Shown piece after piece: positions 25,716 through 40,000 of a stretch of DNA of 64,000 nt. Every line of letters starts with the position of its first letter. The first letter of the stretch is position 1. Location of the stretch: the NCBI GenBank assembly GCA_013399895.1, contig VXBA01002171.1, forward strand, positions 761,542-825,541. The letters run 5' to 3'. The notes beneath the pieces were generated by a model that had not been told where the DNA came from, did not search any database, and was given only the letters and a program-made list of their open reading frames with translations. Both the position numbers and the translations under genes were made by a program. This stretch comes from Serilophus lunatus. Lineage: Eukaryota; Chordata; Aves; Passeriformes; Eurylaimidae.

Positions 25716-28700
25716 AATCACAGAGCATGCTGACTTCAGAGGAGTGTTTTAAATTGTATTGGCCATAAACATTTTGCTTTTTAAACTTGCATTTCCAGGA
25801 GTTCAGCTGAATACAGGTTGTGCTGGTGCCAAATCTGGGTGCTAATTTTCCAGAATTGAGGTGTGTGTATGTTTGCAGGAGAGAGACCTCTGCAAAAGCA
25901 ATGTCAGTGTGATGATCTGGTTATGAAGAGCTGTAAGGTCAGGCCTTTAAGGTTTGGGATCTTCTGAACATTGTTTAGGAAATGTGATTTTTAGCTTCAC
26001 TTTTGTGTTCCTGGAAAGGGTTAAGTGTCCAAGCAGCTTGAGTAACGTCTTGAGTAATGAGTTCTCACAGACCCTTTTGACTTCAGTGGGAATTGAGAGC
26101 ACCTTTGTCTCCTGGGGGTCTGCTTCAGTCGGAATAACTCAAATTATAGATGCTGGAGGGGGGAAAAAGAGGTCTGGAGACTTGATGGGAAAAGAATATA
26201 TAGTTTCTCTAGATCACTGTTCCTGATTTAGTGGAAGTAATGGCAAAGCTGCTTTCTGTAATGCTGGTAGCTTGGTTTTAATTTCCAAGTCACTTTTCCA
26301 ATCTCAGTGTTTTTAATGAAATAGAGAAAAGTACTGTCAGCACTTACTGAGTATTTCACATTTTAGAATATTAAGGCCCCCATCTTGCAATACATTAATC
26401 CTGTAAGTTGCTAGAGCACATGTATAAAGCTAGAGTTGCACAGCTAGGGTCTTAAAATGTTCATGATTAAAGCAGACTAAGTGGTGTATTTGATAAAGAA
26501 AGCCCAAGTGTCTTTTAGTTGAACTTATACTTTTTATAAGAGCCTTAATACTGGAGAGAAGGAAAAGGACCTGTCTCCATTTGAAAGCACTTTGAAATCT
26601 GGTAGAAATATAGCAAGGCATCTTTTATTTATATGTTACAGCTTTCCAAAACACTTTTTGCTTGGCCTTTTTTACCCAAAGAGTGAACCAAAAGCTGTTA
26701 CATGAACTGATGAAAATGCTTGGAGAAAAAAGTAGTTTCTATGCATTTTGGATCAGCCAATGCTGTGACTTTGCTTATGAAGTTTTAACCAGGTTTACTG
26801 TTTCAATGGCTTTAGAAACACAAACAGTGCTAAAACCATTTTTAACAGTGAATAATTCTAGAACTCCAAAATTCCTTCCCAGTGAGTGGCAGTTTTCACT
26901 GTCAGTTGATTTATGCAGCATCTGCAGGTCTCTAAAAATTCTCTAAAGGTCTCTAAAAAAGTGTCTTCAACTCTTTCAGTTTGGAAAACCTAAATGGATG
27001 TACAGGCACCAAACACATTAGGAGGTTGTTGCATTATCCTTGATTTATTTTTTTTTTATCATGACTTAGGTGAAATTGCTGTTGCTCTTAGCTGAAATTT
27101 TGCAGGCAGAGTCAGGCTTTGGCTTTAGAATGCTGTTCAGATATTGCTGTTCCCTTATTTATGGCTGCCTTTGCCAAACACGTGTCTGAATCTTAAACCT
27201 TCAGAACTCGTAGCACACCAGAAGAATGTTTTGCAAAACAGTCTCCTGAGCTTTCAAGCAGTTAGTCTTGACCTCGACCTAAATTTTGTGGGGAACTTTA
27301 TGGGCTTGAACTTGATCACAGATTATCAATGACACACATGAAGTCCAGTAACAGACATGGTCTTCTAGAAGCATTTAGAATCTCCTCCTTTTTTAAAGCT
27401 GGAAAGGTGAGGCTGCACCAGCTTTGACCAGAGAATGTTGTTGCTGAAGTCTGTGTGAGAAGGTTGAGGTGTTTTATTAGGAATTTTCAGTGATGTATTT
27501 CAGAGCTGCACTATTTCGATGACACACTTGCACTTCTATCACATTAATCTATTTACAAGCAAGATTTGTTGGGATTTCCAAGCACATGTTTGGTTGCAGT
27601 GGCCATGAGTATCTTTTTCATTGGCAATATTCATGTATCATCCAGTGCATTAGATTTAAATCTGATGCCATCTATGTGTGGCTTGCTAGAATGGAAATGA
27701 AGTAAAAATATCAAATGATATTTATATAATACTTAGATAAACAACTACTATGAAGAGAAAACCCTTTGTTGAGGTGGGTCATTTTCATGTTGGCAGGACA
27801 CTATTTTAATGGCAGCATGAGCAACACAACCTTTTAAAATCATATTTCTCCAAAATATAATTCAACAAAAAGAAATTTCACAAGCTAAGTGAAATATTTG
27901 GAAACTTTCAAGCCAACCTTTTTTTTCTGGAAATGTGTCATCTCTTTGTATTTTTTATTTGTAAGAATAGAGCTTATGCCTCCTCTGTTTCCAAGTGACA
28001 CCTGAATGGTTTAGGCAAGGCAATAATCCTTAGGTTGTGCACTTCACTTTTAAGTGAATTATTCATTGCTAATGTCTCTGCAGATGTGAAAATGTGTCTC
28101 ATTTATGGTGCAAAGTTGTAGCTTTATGAAATGTGCCATGTTATTTTATGTGCACTATAAGGTTAATTTATACAGAGAGTCAATTTGTACTGTATGTCTG
28201 ATAGACATTTGCTGCTTCACACTTGAACTGGCAGGTTTTGGCATGTGATTCTATGCCTTTCATGGCAATGTTTTGGAAATTTACCCTAATTATTAGGAAT
28301 CCTAGAAGGAATCAGAACTATTAAGTGACTGTAGATGGAATTTCAGCTAGGTAGGCATATTATTTATTAGCATAAATCCAGTAATTGAAACCATCCTACT
28401 CCTTTTATGTACTTAATTTCAGGTAAATAACTTTTACTTGCAACTGGTAAAAGCTGAAAAAACCTTTTTGATGTCAATGTGTGTGCCTCAGTATCTCAGA
28501 AACAACAGCATAAGTGCACACTCTTTGTTTCAGCAGATGTGAGGAGACAATGTGTCACTTGAATGAACAAATGTCTCTTCAGGCATAAGCATCATCCCTT
28601 TACAGATACATGAAATGTTTTTCCATAGGCCAGCAGCCAAGCAGCTGCTAATTTTAATGTAAAGTAACCTACAGAAACACTCAGAATCTGATATTTGACA

Positions 28701-31700
28701 TATTATTAAATACCTATTAAAATTTTTATGTGCCTTTCAGCATTTCCTAGGAAGAAATCTCATGCTCCCACCACAAGTCCAATAACGACTTTGTCATTAA
28801 AATGAAATTTATACTAAAATATAGTAATCTATTCTAATTCCTAACACATTTTTGGCTGTGCCAGATATCCTGTATCTGTAGCAGCCAGAAGAATTTGATT
28901 ATATTTTCCCATATTACAATTAAAGGAATGTCAGTCCGAAATATGTCTTCCTGATACACCTCTACAATTATGTAGTTAATTAAAAAAAACAAACCACAAC
29001 TGTGACTATAGTTAATATAAATATATTTATTGTATATATTCATCTCTTGCACAAATACTCTAAATATGTGTTCTATCTGAAACCAGAAGTTCTAGTTTTT
29101 TATGTTATCTGTTTGTGGAGACTTGGTCTCCAGCTTTTACTGTTATTTATCTGATGCTGCATAATGCATATTGTTTAAAAATTTTGAATAGATTTTATCT
29201 GCCTGCAGTTTATATCATAGCATAAAAGTGCTCACTGCAAGGAATATCAGAAGAAAATTACTTTTACCTTCCAGTTACACTGTATGGCTTTTTGGCAAAT
29301 CCTCAGTCATTCTATTTTCTCTCCTCCATGTCCCCATGTTTGGAGCAAATGAAAGGGTGAATGACTTACTGAATGAAATATTTTTGAGCACTGAAATCAA
29401 GGTTTTTCTATCATAAATAGTGGAAGGCAAGAAGTAAATATAGTCAGTATTGCTGTCAAATAACCCTCCTAGCCTTGTGTAGAGCTGGTCAGTGTTTTGT
29501 TTAAAATGGAGGATGGTGGCACATTTCAAAATGAAACCTGTTCAGGGAACACACTTCTTTCAATGGAAGGTTTTCTCAGGCTCAGCTCATATGAGAGAAT
29601 TGCCTCCAACTAAGTAAGTGGTAAAATGACTTCCCCACACCTGTGTGTGGACTTGGATGTTGGTCTTCCAGTACAATGAGCTGTCAAACCATCGGCTGTT
29701 GCTTGGACTCTTTATCCAACCTATAAATATCACTTTTAAACTATTTTTCAGAGAAGATTTTTGACTCTGGGTTTTCCCATCTCCTGGGAATACTGTGCTC
29801 ATTCAGCTCTCCTGGCTTTTGCTTGAACTCTGTTGAGAGAGGTTTGATTTTATTTTTATGCCACGTAGAAGTATTGTTCTACATCATATTTTTGGTGGGG
29901 AAGGCAGGGCAACTGTTTTCTCTGCAAGTTTAGGGTTTTTATGAAACAATAGCATGCAGTATAAAACTTGCTTGAAATAACATATGCACTAGCAATTCCA
30001 AAGAATATAGCTCAGAAAAATGTCAAATGTGAGATGTGCTTTTTTAAAAATGTATATGCTTCGATCTAGTAAGGCAGGGACAAAGTCCTCCAGTGCAAGT
30101 GTATTAATGCCAGGGATTTCTTTCTATGCAATTCTATGGTGCACTTGTTTTTTTAGGGATTAACTTGACTGGTGTAGCTGATGTGTCATTGTTTTGTGTG
30201 TAGAATTCTCTGTTAAGTATCATTAAGGAAACTGTGGGGTTATAACTTTAGGCTCTTTTTTGTCCAATCTGACTTCACTAAATCATAATACTACTCCTCT
30301 GTTTAAAAAAACCCAAGACAGTATTTCATAAAATTGCATAACAAGTCTCACACGTTACACTTTATCACCTTCTGGGACAAAAGTTGTGTTACTGTTGTGA
30401 GTTTTAAAAGTTTTGTATTTCTGTATCTTTCAAAAAGAGCCAAATTGTATTATACTTTTAAACTCAAGGAGCTAATATGTGTCTTTTTAAAGCTGATCAA
30501 GAGTAGTAAAAGAAAAATTGGTTGGGATTACTCCTGAGTCCAGTTTCTAAGCAAATACAACTAATGTTTGTGTACATCCTGTACCTGACTTCAGGAGTTC
30601 ATCCTGTACCTGGACATGGAGTTCAGGCATTTTGAGGCTGATACAAACTGGGCTCTGCCTGGGTGCAAAACCTGCCCACCCCTGGACATGAATCCATGTT
30701 GTAATGCAGGAAAATTGACTGCTGTGACAGAGAATTACTGTCCTTGGAATGGTTTGGGCAAACCTAACTCCTCCCTCGTAGTGTTACACAAATTGTTTCT
30801 CTATGTCTCTGTTAAAGAGAGTTTTCTTCAACATGTTTTTATTACAGCTGCTCTGATTTAACTTGACTTTGTTTTAAAAAAAAAGTTACCTGTCTATGTA
30901 CTTGAATAGTAAATTGCTTTTGGTTGTAGTGTCTTCTGCAATGTTTCTATTTCACCAAATAACATTTGTTTCTAATGTTTGTAAAAGTAATATCACCAAA
31001 AGTCAAAACCAATGTTTTCTAATAATGCCTTGTAATTTACCCAGCCTTACAGTATCTCAGAAAATTTTCCACCAAAACCACATCTGGTCACTGGTTGTCA
31101 CAATTATGAAAAATATATATTTATAAACCTGTAGCTTCTAGCTGCCATTAAAGATTAATGATACCAATGAGCATGTGGTGATTAGAAACTTTTTTTTCCT
31201 TTTGCTTGACAAACCATAATGTCTTTTTTTTGCTGGAGATCTGGAACAATTCTGTCCCAGTGCATCCACTGTGCTTGTGTGAAGGTCTGTCGTGATGTAC
31301 CTGCACACATAAAGCCAATACCTGGTACTTGGGCCAGATTTTCCAGCCTGTCCCTAGGCTGCCTTAGGAGTGTTCTCTGTGGCAGCTGCACTTTGAGTGC
31401 TCTTGGTAAATTGGTCTTGTAGAAATGTTACCATCTTGGTGGCTGTTTTTGTAGCATTGTTCCAGTGGCAGCATTTCAGCCCTAGCTTGGTCTGTAGCTG
31501 AGGAAGTGCTGCCTGTCCTGCAGGGCTGAGGCTCTCCTGGTGTCACCTGAATGATCCTAAGGACTCAGAATTCTGAGTATTTTTTCTCTGTTAACCCTGA
31601 GTTTAAAACATTTGTTTCTTTAACTCAAATATGTTAGTTTTCAGTCTTGCAGTGTAGTCAATAACTTGTCTTGCAATGCCAAGAACACTGTTCAGCTTTT

Positions 31701-34700
31701 CTTTAACCAACACTTTGTAAGCCTTTTTTATAATACAGAAAAAAAGCAAATAGCCACAAGGAGAAGAACATGGTTATGTGGTCATTCTTGTGTAATTAGT
31801 ACAGCTTATTTTTCTGTCCTCTTTCAGAAACATCTGCTTAGCAGTCTCATCATTATTAATAATAATTCTTTTTGCATGTATTTCTTTGGAAGGGCAAAGT
31901 AATTAAAAGTAACCCTGGATACTTTTTTTTTAAATTTTATTTTCCAGAGGGAGTGTTTTGTGATTTAGCATCTATCTAATCTTTTTGTTCAAGTAAAAAT
32001 GAACTCTTAGCCCACATAAGTGACAGGATCTGGAATTGTTTTATTAAAGTGCCATAACATAAATATTAGATTGCAATGGAAATTGCATTCTATTATTCTC
32101 TTTTGCTTTGGTAAGGCACATGTTCTGAATTTAAAACTGCTGTTATGCTTGAGTGAAACTGAAGTAATGAGATTACAGTTCTGAGTGAAGATTGAAATGG
32201 ATGATTGCTCTAAAAAAATACCCCCAAAAAGGAATCATTTTACATTGTTCTTTATTCTTGGGTTACTTTTTCATTTTTTTCACTCTTATATGGGACAAAA
32301 TATGACTATAGTAGTTCATCTGATGATTAATCAGAATTACATACAATAGATAGAAACAGTCTTATTAATAACAAATGTTAAAATGTATGAAGTATTCAGG
32401 CAGTTGTATTACTAATAATGATAGTAACAATCCCAGTTTCTTAATGTCCCTCTCTGGGTGTCTCTTGGAGTCTACCAACAGTTTTTGGTCTGCCCAGTGA
32501 GTTGTCCTGGCTCAGGGGATGTAAGGAATGCCATGGCTGTCTCAAATGGGGGCTTGTCACCAACAGAGGCAGCAGGAGTGGGGAAGGTCGGGTTCAGGGG
32601 GAAGGCAGAGGCCAAAGAGGAGGAACAGGCAGCAAAGAGCCTGGTGTTTGAGCATCAGGGAGCTGCAAGATCAGCTCAGGTTTTCCTGCAACCTCATCCC
32701 CATCAACCCCCTCGTGCTGGTGTTGAGCTGTGGTTCCAACTTCCCCTTGGCCTCGGGACAACTGTCCCTTCTTCCTTGGAACTCCCCATGTGCACAGGGG
32801 CAGGGAGGGAGAAATAGGGGTTGGCTGTGCTGCCTCTAGAGTGTGGCCCTTTGCAAGGCTGTGTTCAGAGAGGATAGTCTCCCCAGAGAATACACCAGAA
32901 ATACTCCTGAAGATTTCATAGAAGCAGGAAGATGCTCAAAGGGCCATGTTGTCCTTCATTCTTTAAACCTGTGGAAGATGAGGGAAGTAGATAAAAAAAA
33001 TCCTATCAAGGCTTTGAACATCTGAATTTTCTTTGTTATCTAACATATTTACCTGGCCAACCTGATGTAAGAAATGCCCCTTAGTCTAATAGAAAGCTGC
33101 AGAACTGTTTGAGTTGTAGAGGGGGGGGGTATACCTTGCAGGAACAAAGATGCGTAACGGTGATATCACACCAGTTTTAATACTGGCTTTGCCTTACCAG
33201 TCTTGGCTTCTCACAACAGTCAGAAGTTGTCAAGAACACTTAATTCTGTCATTTTCTCTTGATCCAGACCCTTGCAGTGAAGAAGGGAGGCAGGTGATGG
33301 CTGCATGACAGAAGTACTGTTGAGTCCTGAGAAGTGCAGACTCATCCTCCTGCCTTGCGGGTTGACTTTCATTGTCAGAGAAAGGCACAAGTGCTGTGCC
33401 TCCATTAAAATGCATCTCTAAGCAAAAAAAACATTCAACAGCATAAATAATTAAATGCTATAAACAGATGACAAATAAAACAGCCTAATAGCAAAGGATG
33501 TAGGGTACTTGTAGTGCATTAAAATAAATCAGGTCTGAAGTGACTGAATTATGCTTTGTCAGGAAGAGAGACATCAATATTGTGAGCTAAATTCTGACCT
33601 GTCCAGATACCACATACTGCATTTTCCTGGCAAGGGCTGTTCATAGACTGTATCTCAAGGAATGTGGGGAAAGTGGAGAAAATTACATTAAGGACACTCC
33701 TAAGCTGCTCTCAAAATTTGTCTGTGCCATCTGCAGCACATCTTGCTGGTAAATCATGCTGATGGATATTGCTTGAGAGTCTTTTACCATTGTCTCACAT
33801 CCACGAGGTCCTATTCCCTGGAAATAGCTTGCCAAAGGATGTTCTTTTCCATCAGTTCAGTCAAGATGATGGGTACAATAAAACAAGGTGCAAGTTAATT
33901 CCTTTGTTACATCCAATGTTGTGAGAAGGGTGTTTTAAAGCATTCCCATTAAGGTGTGCTTAATGCTTTTTCTGACCTTGCAGTTGCCCTGGGCAAGTGA
34001 GTGACCCCGAGGCTGAGCTGCCACTGCAGCTCCTGTGCCCTGGAACCCGGCTGGGCACATTCCCTGCCCCACCTTTAACGTTTTGACTGCCACCGTGTGG
34101 TGAATTTATGCGGTCTTTTCCATTTTTAATTGCAGCACAATTTAAGTTTAAATCAGCACAGGTCACTATTTATGACCTGAAGCATTCTGCCCACTGGTGA
34201 CCTCATTAATTCTGTGCTAATCTTGGGGTTTTTTTTTCCTCTTCTCCAGAATATCTGGTGCAGGTTGTGCAATTTCCTTTGCCTCTTGCTGTGTGATTTC
34301 CCCACAATTGTGTTAAGTTCCGCAGCTCAAGATCAAGACTTAAGAGGTCACAGATAAAACGGTTATTTTGTAAGAAATCACCTCCTTTATTCATTTTCTA
34401 TAGAAGCACACAATGGTGAACAAGTTTTGAACTTTTCCTCTATGATTTATACAGAAGCATTTAAAATTGTGTTGTAGACCAAAGCTAACACACATTCATT
34501 CTCTGTTTTTATTTTGATGAAGGCATTTCATGTCAGCAAGTTCTGCGTTTGTGCTCTGACACTCTGGCTCCAGCCAGTGCAGGGTGGGCTGCCTGAGACT
34601 TCCTGCTGCTGAATGTAGTGAGGTTATGGAATTATTTGCATGCTCTGCTTGGGTAGCAAACATCAAATGTTCTTCTGGCAGCATGAGTGGATTGTAGAAA

Positions 34701-36896
34701 AGTATAAAAGTATTTGCTCTGATAGACATAATTTGTCCTAAATAAATGCAGAACACCACAGCTCTTGGCATAAATCATACAAGAAAAGCACCTAAGTAGT
34801 GTTGTTCCCATTTTAAGAGGAATTGAGAAATTTAACAAGTTACTTTAAGGCTGTATAAAACCCTAAAAGATTTAGGGATAGAGAAGTTGCTGGTCGTCCT
34901 CTTTAAGCAAAAGAGCATTCATTCTCCAACTGTACAGCATGAAAGAAAGGTTCAATTCTGTTTCAGATCATTTCTTTAGAAAGTTGTCCTTTATCCACAC
35001 TCATGTACTTGAAACTGCTCATACAGTTTAAAAGGGCAAAGTTTGGGGAAGAGACCGGATTTTCCAGTTATCACTATTCCCCATTACTGAAATTACTATT
35101 TTATTGATCAAAATGAAAGAATGCCAACATTTTTTAAGGGTAAATGGTATAAAAATGTATTACAATGCTCTGGACTAACCTTTAAAGGGAGATCCACAAG
35201 GGTCATGCATTACATGGCAATGAATGAAGGGCCTGTTGCTCCCTAAAGCTGGAAAAAGAAAGGTGGAATACACAGTATCAAATAGAAATATTTTCCTGCA
35301 TTCCCATCTCCATTTGCCTGCACTTACTGTATTTGAAACAAACTTTCTTTTCCTCACAGGGGTAGAATATTCAAACTGCTGCAGGATCGAGCTCCTGACT
35401 CTCTGAGCCTGGATGTTGTCACAATAAATACTGCATGGTACTGTGAATAATGGATAAGTACTGAGAGATTTTAAAACATCTACACCAGGTTTACAAGAGC
35501 CTTTTGTTTTTCAACCACTGCCAAGTCAGAGCTCCTGTGGAACAGTCAAACCCCCTCTTTCCTGTGAGTCGCTTTGCAGTTTAACTCCTGTGGAGAAGAT
35601 AAAACTATATTAAATATACAGTGAAGTCTCTCTTGGCAGAGCCTTGATCTGTGACTTGTGTAGGAAAAATCTGATCATAGGATTTAAACCAAAAACATCA
35701 CGAAACCAATTATTTTGACATCCCTTCAAATGATAAAAGAAACCCTCTTTTTCTACATTAGAAGGGTTGTTGTATGACCAGCAGTGTATTTCTGCCCTTT
35801 ACGAGGGCTGAGGAAATATGGATTTTGCCCTGGTCATCTGATATGAATTAAGATGAAATTGTTAGTCTTCATTCCACTTTAAAATTGTGGAAAAAGGTTT
35901 TAGACCAAAACTGCAGTACTATTGTGTTATCCTAAAGTTCAAGTGGGCACAACTCAACTTTACCCTTAGACTTCACATTAGCTTGGAGTGCACATTTGTG
36001 GGTTCATTAAATATTGAGTCTAATGCAATCAGCTCCTTTAGTTTACTGATTTGCCCAGGGAGTTTTGGGTTCAGTCCCATGATGGCTTTAGGGCAGTTGC
36101 CTACTTTGATCCAGGCATGGATTTGTCATGATTTGTCAAACTATTTTGCTGATCACAGAATTTTCACAAATAACTGCTCTTCTGTAATATCCACAATTGC
36201 CAGGCAAGAGCTGTAGAATGAACTCCTTCATTAATTGCCACTTTAGGTAGTGTTTGCTACACAAAAATACAGCCTAAATAACCCACTCTAAAACCTTAAT
36301 AAACTCCCATTGAATGAACTAAGCAGCTGTATAAATAGGAGGACAAGGCCCACACCTCCTGCCCCACAGGCAGGACTATTTGATTATGTAGTAAAACAAG
36401 GGCTAATAAATTCAGTAAAGAAGTAAAAATCATGCAGAGAGGTAGTTGATATGGCTTCTTTTTTGACATCATCTTTGCAACTATAAGTAGGAAGATTATG
36501 AGGAAGTTAAGGAGACACTGCTTTTCAACTTCTTGGGAGCAATAGAAAAGTATTTCAGGGAAAGCTGTAGTCATCTTACAAGAGTCATGTGCCTACAACA
36601 AAATTACCATATTAAGGCTGATGGTTAGTAAATTTGATGTCAAATGAATTTTAGGAAATACGTATTTTAGCAAGTAAGTTGTTTCCCAAAATATTAAGGA
36701 TAACATCTGAATTTACATAAATCAAGAAAACAGAATAAACCCCTCTCTCAGGTACACACGTGTGGAACATTTTTATCACTTCAGTTATTTATGGTCTTGT
36801 CTATGTGATCATAAGTAGTAGTTTTCAGGTTGTCAGAACTGGATATTCCGTATCTCCTTGATTGATGACAAACTACACTGAAATATTTTATAAGAA
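25716..36896. other. Intergenic region between the PPP1R3-like gene and GCSH
   Basis: About 11 kb of mainly AT-rich DNA. No exon chain, RNA gene or domain-bearing frame could be supported on either strand. A GC-richer patch at 32.45-32.85 kb has overlapping open frames of 119 and 103 codons without recognisable content. An imperfect ~26-bp tandem repeat containing CATCCTGTACCTG sits near 30573-30625. Confidence 0.55.
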
Positions 36897-36910
36897 TTTA
36901 TTTCTTTATT
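36897..36910 (-). terminator. GCSH: Two tandem polyadenylation signals just after the GCSH stop
   Basis: On the minus strand AATAAA occurs at 36905-36910, only five bases past the TGA, and again at 36897-36902. GT-rich sequence (GTGTAGTTTGTC) follows about 20-30 nt later. If used, the 3'UTR would be only a few tens of bases long. Confidence 0.4.
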
Positions 36911-36915
36911 CCAGC

Positions 36916-37013
36916 TCAGTCCTCAATGGATTTTATGTATTTCTCATAGGCATCTTCAGTCATCAGTTCATCAAGTTCAGCAGGGTTTGCCACAGTCATC
37001 TTGATAAGCCAAC
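36916..37013 (-). CDS. GCSH: GCSH exon 5 (C-terminus)
   Basis: The acceptor is CTATAG. The exon's first two bases complete the Gly codon of exon 4. It encodes WLIKMTVANPAELDELMTED followed by AYEKYIKSIED and a TGA at 36916-36918. Confidence 0.95.
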
Positions 37014-40000
37014 CTATAGTAAGGAATCAAAAAGAAGGAGTTGCTAACATCCCACAAGGAAGATTCATTCAGGTTTCTGCCTTAGATCAGGCCTGGATCA
37101 CTGGAGAATCAACCAGATTTTTGTGCGGACAAAAGGTTTCAATACTTTAAAAAATGAACAACTAACCTGTCATAAGAAATGGCCTTTTGAGTCAGATCAG
37201 TTGTCTAATTTAGTGCTGCCTCTGACAGGCCATTAAGGAGATGCTGTCTAGCCTGACCTCTCAGCATCATCAGCTGCTACAAGATCCAAGAAACAGAAAC
37301 GCAATCAAGGGAAATACATTTAAATTCATCCACAGTCTATGTCTGAAAAGAACACATTGTAAAGCAGCTGTTAAAGACAAGACTGTGATAATGCTTCCAT
37401 GTTAAATTTTATTGGGCTTGAACTATATTCAATATATAGTTCAATAAATTCAGTATTTAAGTCTCCACATCATTAAACTGGAAAAACAGGAACTGCAGAG
37501 CCATTTGTGACAGCAATAATCCGGGGGGGTGGTCATTATTGGAAGATAAAAACGACATCTTACCATCTTGATAACAAGATTTATTGACAAGCCCTGGATT
37601 ATCTGCAAGGGCACCATTAATCTCAGTCACTTCTCCTGAGAGAGGAGAGTAGAGTTCACTAGCAGCTTTCACACTTTCCAAAGCTCCAAACTCATCTGAA
37701 ACAGAGAATATGATTGAATGCTTTTAAGGGAAAAACAAAAAGCACTTCAGTTCTTCTTGAAGACATTCTGGTGATGACCCAACCAGGGAAGAAACGTCTT
37801 GATCTTGAGCAAGAAAAGCTGTCAAACTGATGGAAGTCACCCACTTTATGACAAAGATCAGCAATATTACATTTGATGTTTATGATGAGTTGTTCTGGGG
37901 AATTTCCCTAACCTTAGCTGGTTACTGCAGAAGGGACAGAAATTCCTTTTATTTGGTGAATCCTTTGGCTAAAGCCCCACAGCACCTGACTTGACACTGG
38001 GTTAGAAGGAACCACATCCAGCTCTTGCTGCAAGAGACCTAAACATGCCTTTTATCTACAATTTAAACCTTTTTCTACATAATTTGGATACAAAATAGGC
38101 ACAATTTCAAGGATCCCACTCTTTCTTCAGAAACACTATCAAGTGTTGTATTTACACTCACTGGAAAACACACATTAGTATTCAGAAGCTCCACACTGGA
38201 AGCACCCAGCAGCTCTTCCCTTTTCCCTGTTTTGTAGGGGGTTATGGAAATGGTGCCTGGAGCAATGTGAGTCCAGAGCAGCTCTAAGCTGTCAGATGAG
38301 GAGATAGGCATCAGCACAAGGGATCTGAGAACAACTTGTTCTGGGAAAGCTTGGAATTAGACTAAGGACAGAATGGGGAGAAAACAACTTCAAAGGAAAC
38401 GAAATTCCTTCAGATAATGCAAAACTACAAGTTGGTTAATTAAAATCCTAAACAGAAAGACTTCTTGTCTAACAGGCACCATTCAATGTGATGCAATAGA
38501 TTTGGCCAAAACAGTTTGATACAGACCTATTCCACAGGAAGGAGGGCAGAAGAAAGGCCTCCTATTTTACCTCATAAATCATTCTTTTACCTCATAAATC
38601 ATTCTTTTTTGCAAAGCCTGAAGCTGATGCCAATCCTTTCCTCACACACTACTGAGACAGTTTTAATACAGGAAAAGGCTTTTGTTTCCTACCTGTTAAT
38701 GCTCACTCTTCTTTAACAAGGGCAAATTACATAATTGAATGAGGAAGAAAGTTCATTAGAAATGTACAAATTGTTACAAAACCCTGTGATCACATTTGAT
38801 ACCCCAAAATTACTGAGTCTCTATATTTGTAGAAAAAATTAAACCTTGATATCAATTAGATCTTTCACACCATGCAACTCACAAAGTGCAGTAAGTGGAG
38901 AATTACAATAAACACAAGTCCAAATTAAAGCATAAATATTTTAAAAAACAGATTCTACATAAAATTATTACAGGAAATATTTCAAATATTTTATTTTTAA
39001 TACATTTCTTCACATTTTAACAAGCAGGTATTTTCTGCTGCCAAACGTGGTCTGACAGTGAGAACTGAAAATTCAAGCTGTCTCCTGTAGAAACACCTGA
39101 ATTCATTTTGCATCCAGAATGGTATTAATAACCATAATTATCACTTCAGAAAATTCATCTTTGCCAAGGAAGAGTGGGATGAGTAGAATAATTATTTCAT
39201 TAGCAACAAACTTACCATGTTTACTCAATTTTGTCCCAATTTCTGGAAGACTACAGTAAACAACATCTCCTAATGCTTCCTTGAAAGAAAACCAAAAGCA
39301 TACATTAAGGAAAGCACACATAGGAAAGAGGTGATACAGCACCTCTGGAATCAGCATGTAAGTACTCTCTTAAATTTAGTTCTCATTCTTTAAGGATTAC
39401 CTGGTTTTCACTTTTAAACGTTTAATGTGAAAAAAAATGGATTTTTTTATCATGCCCCAAATGCCAAATTATTGTACAGTGCTAATAACCCTCAGTTGAT
39501 ATGCAGATTTCTTCTGGCAGAAGGAGAAGTAACATTTGCTGATCTTCTTCCCATCACCTACATTGACAACTGTTTTAAAGGACCAAGTTATCAATGATTT
39601 TGAGGGAATTATGTGTTACAAAGCACAGAGGATTTACTTCCAGTGCAATCTGAGAGAAAATTCAGTGACTCCTTACCAGAGAAACACTTGTCACTGACAA
39701 ACGTGCTCTGTCTCACAAGGGACCAGGGATCTCACAGGAAATTAGTGTTACTGACAGAAAAACAGAGATCACAGGAAATGATGCTTGTCCTAAAAAAACA
39801 TCAGTTCCACTGACTGAGAACTTGTCCCATTAGTTTTACTTAAGTTTCACATCCAGTGAATCTCTGTCCTGAACTTGCCTGTGACCATTCCAAACCAAGT
39901 ATCTGTATGAGAACAAAACCAAAAAGCCAATGAACTCCTATCCTAGGATAAGGTTGTACATCCACTCAGAACTGTTCTTTAGCCAGAGGGATTGCACCAT

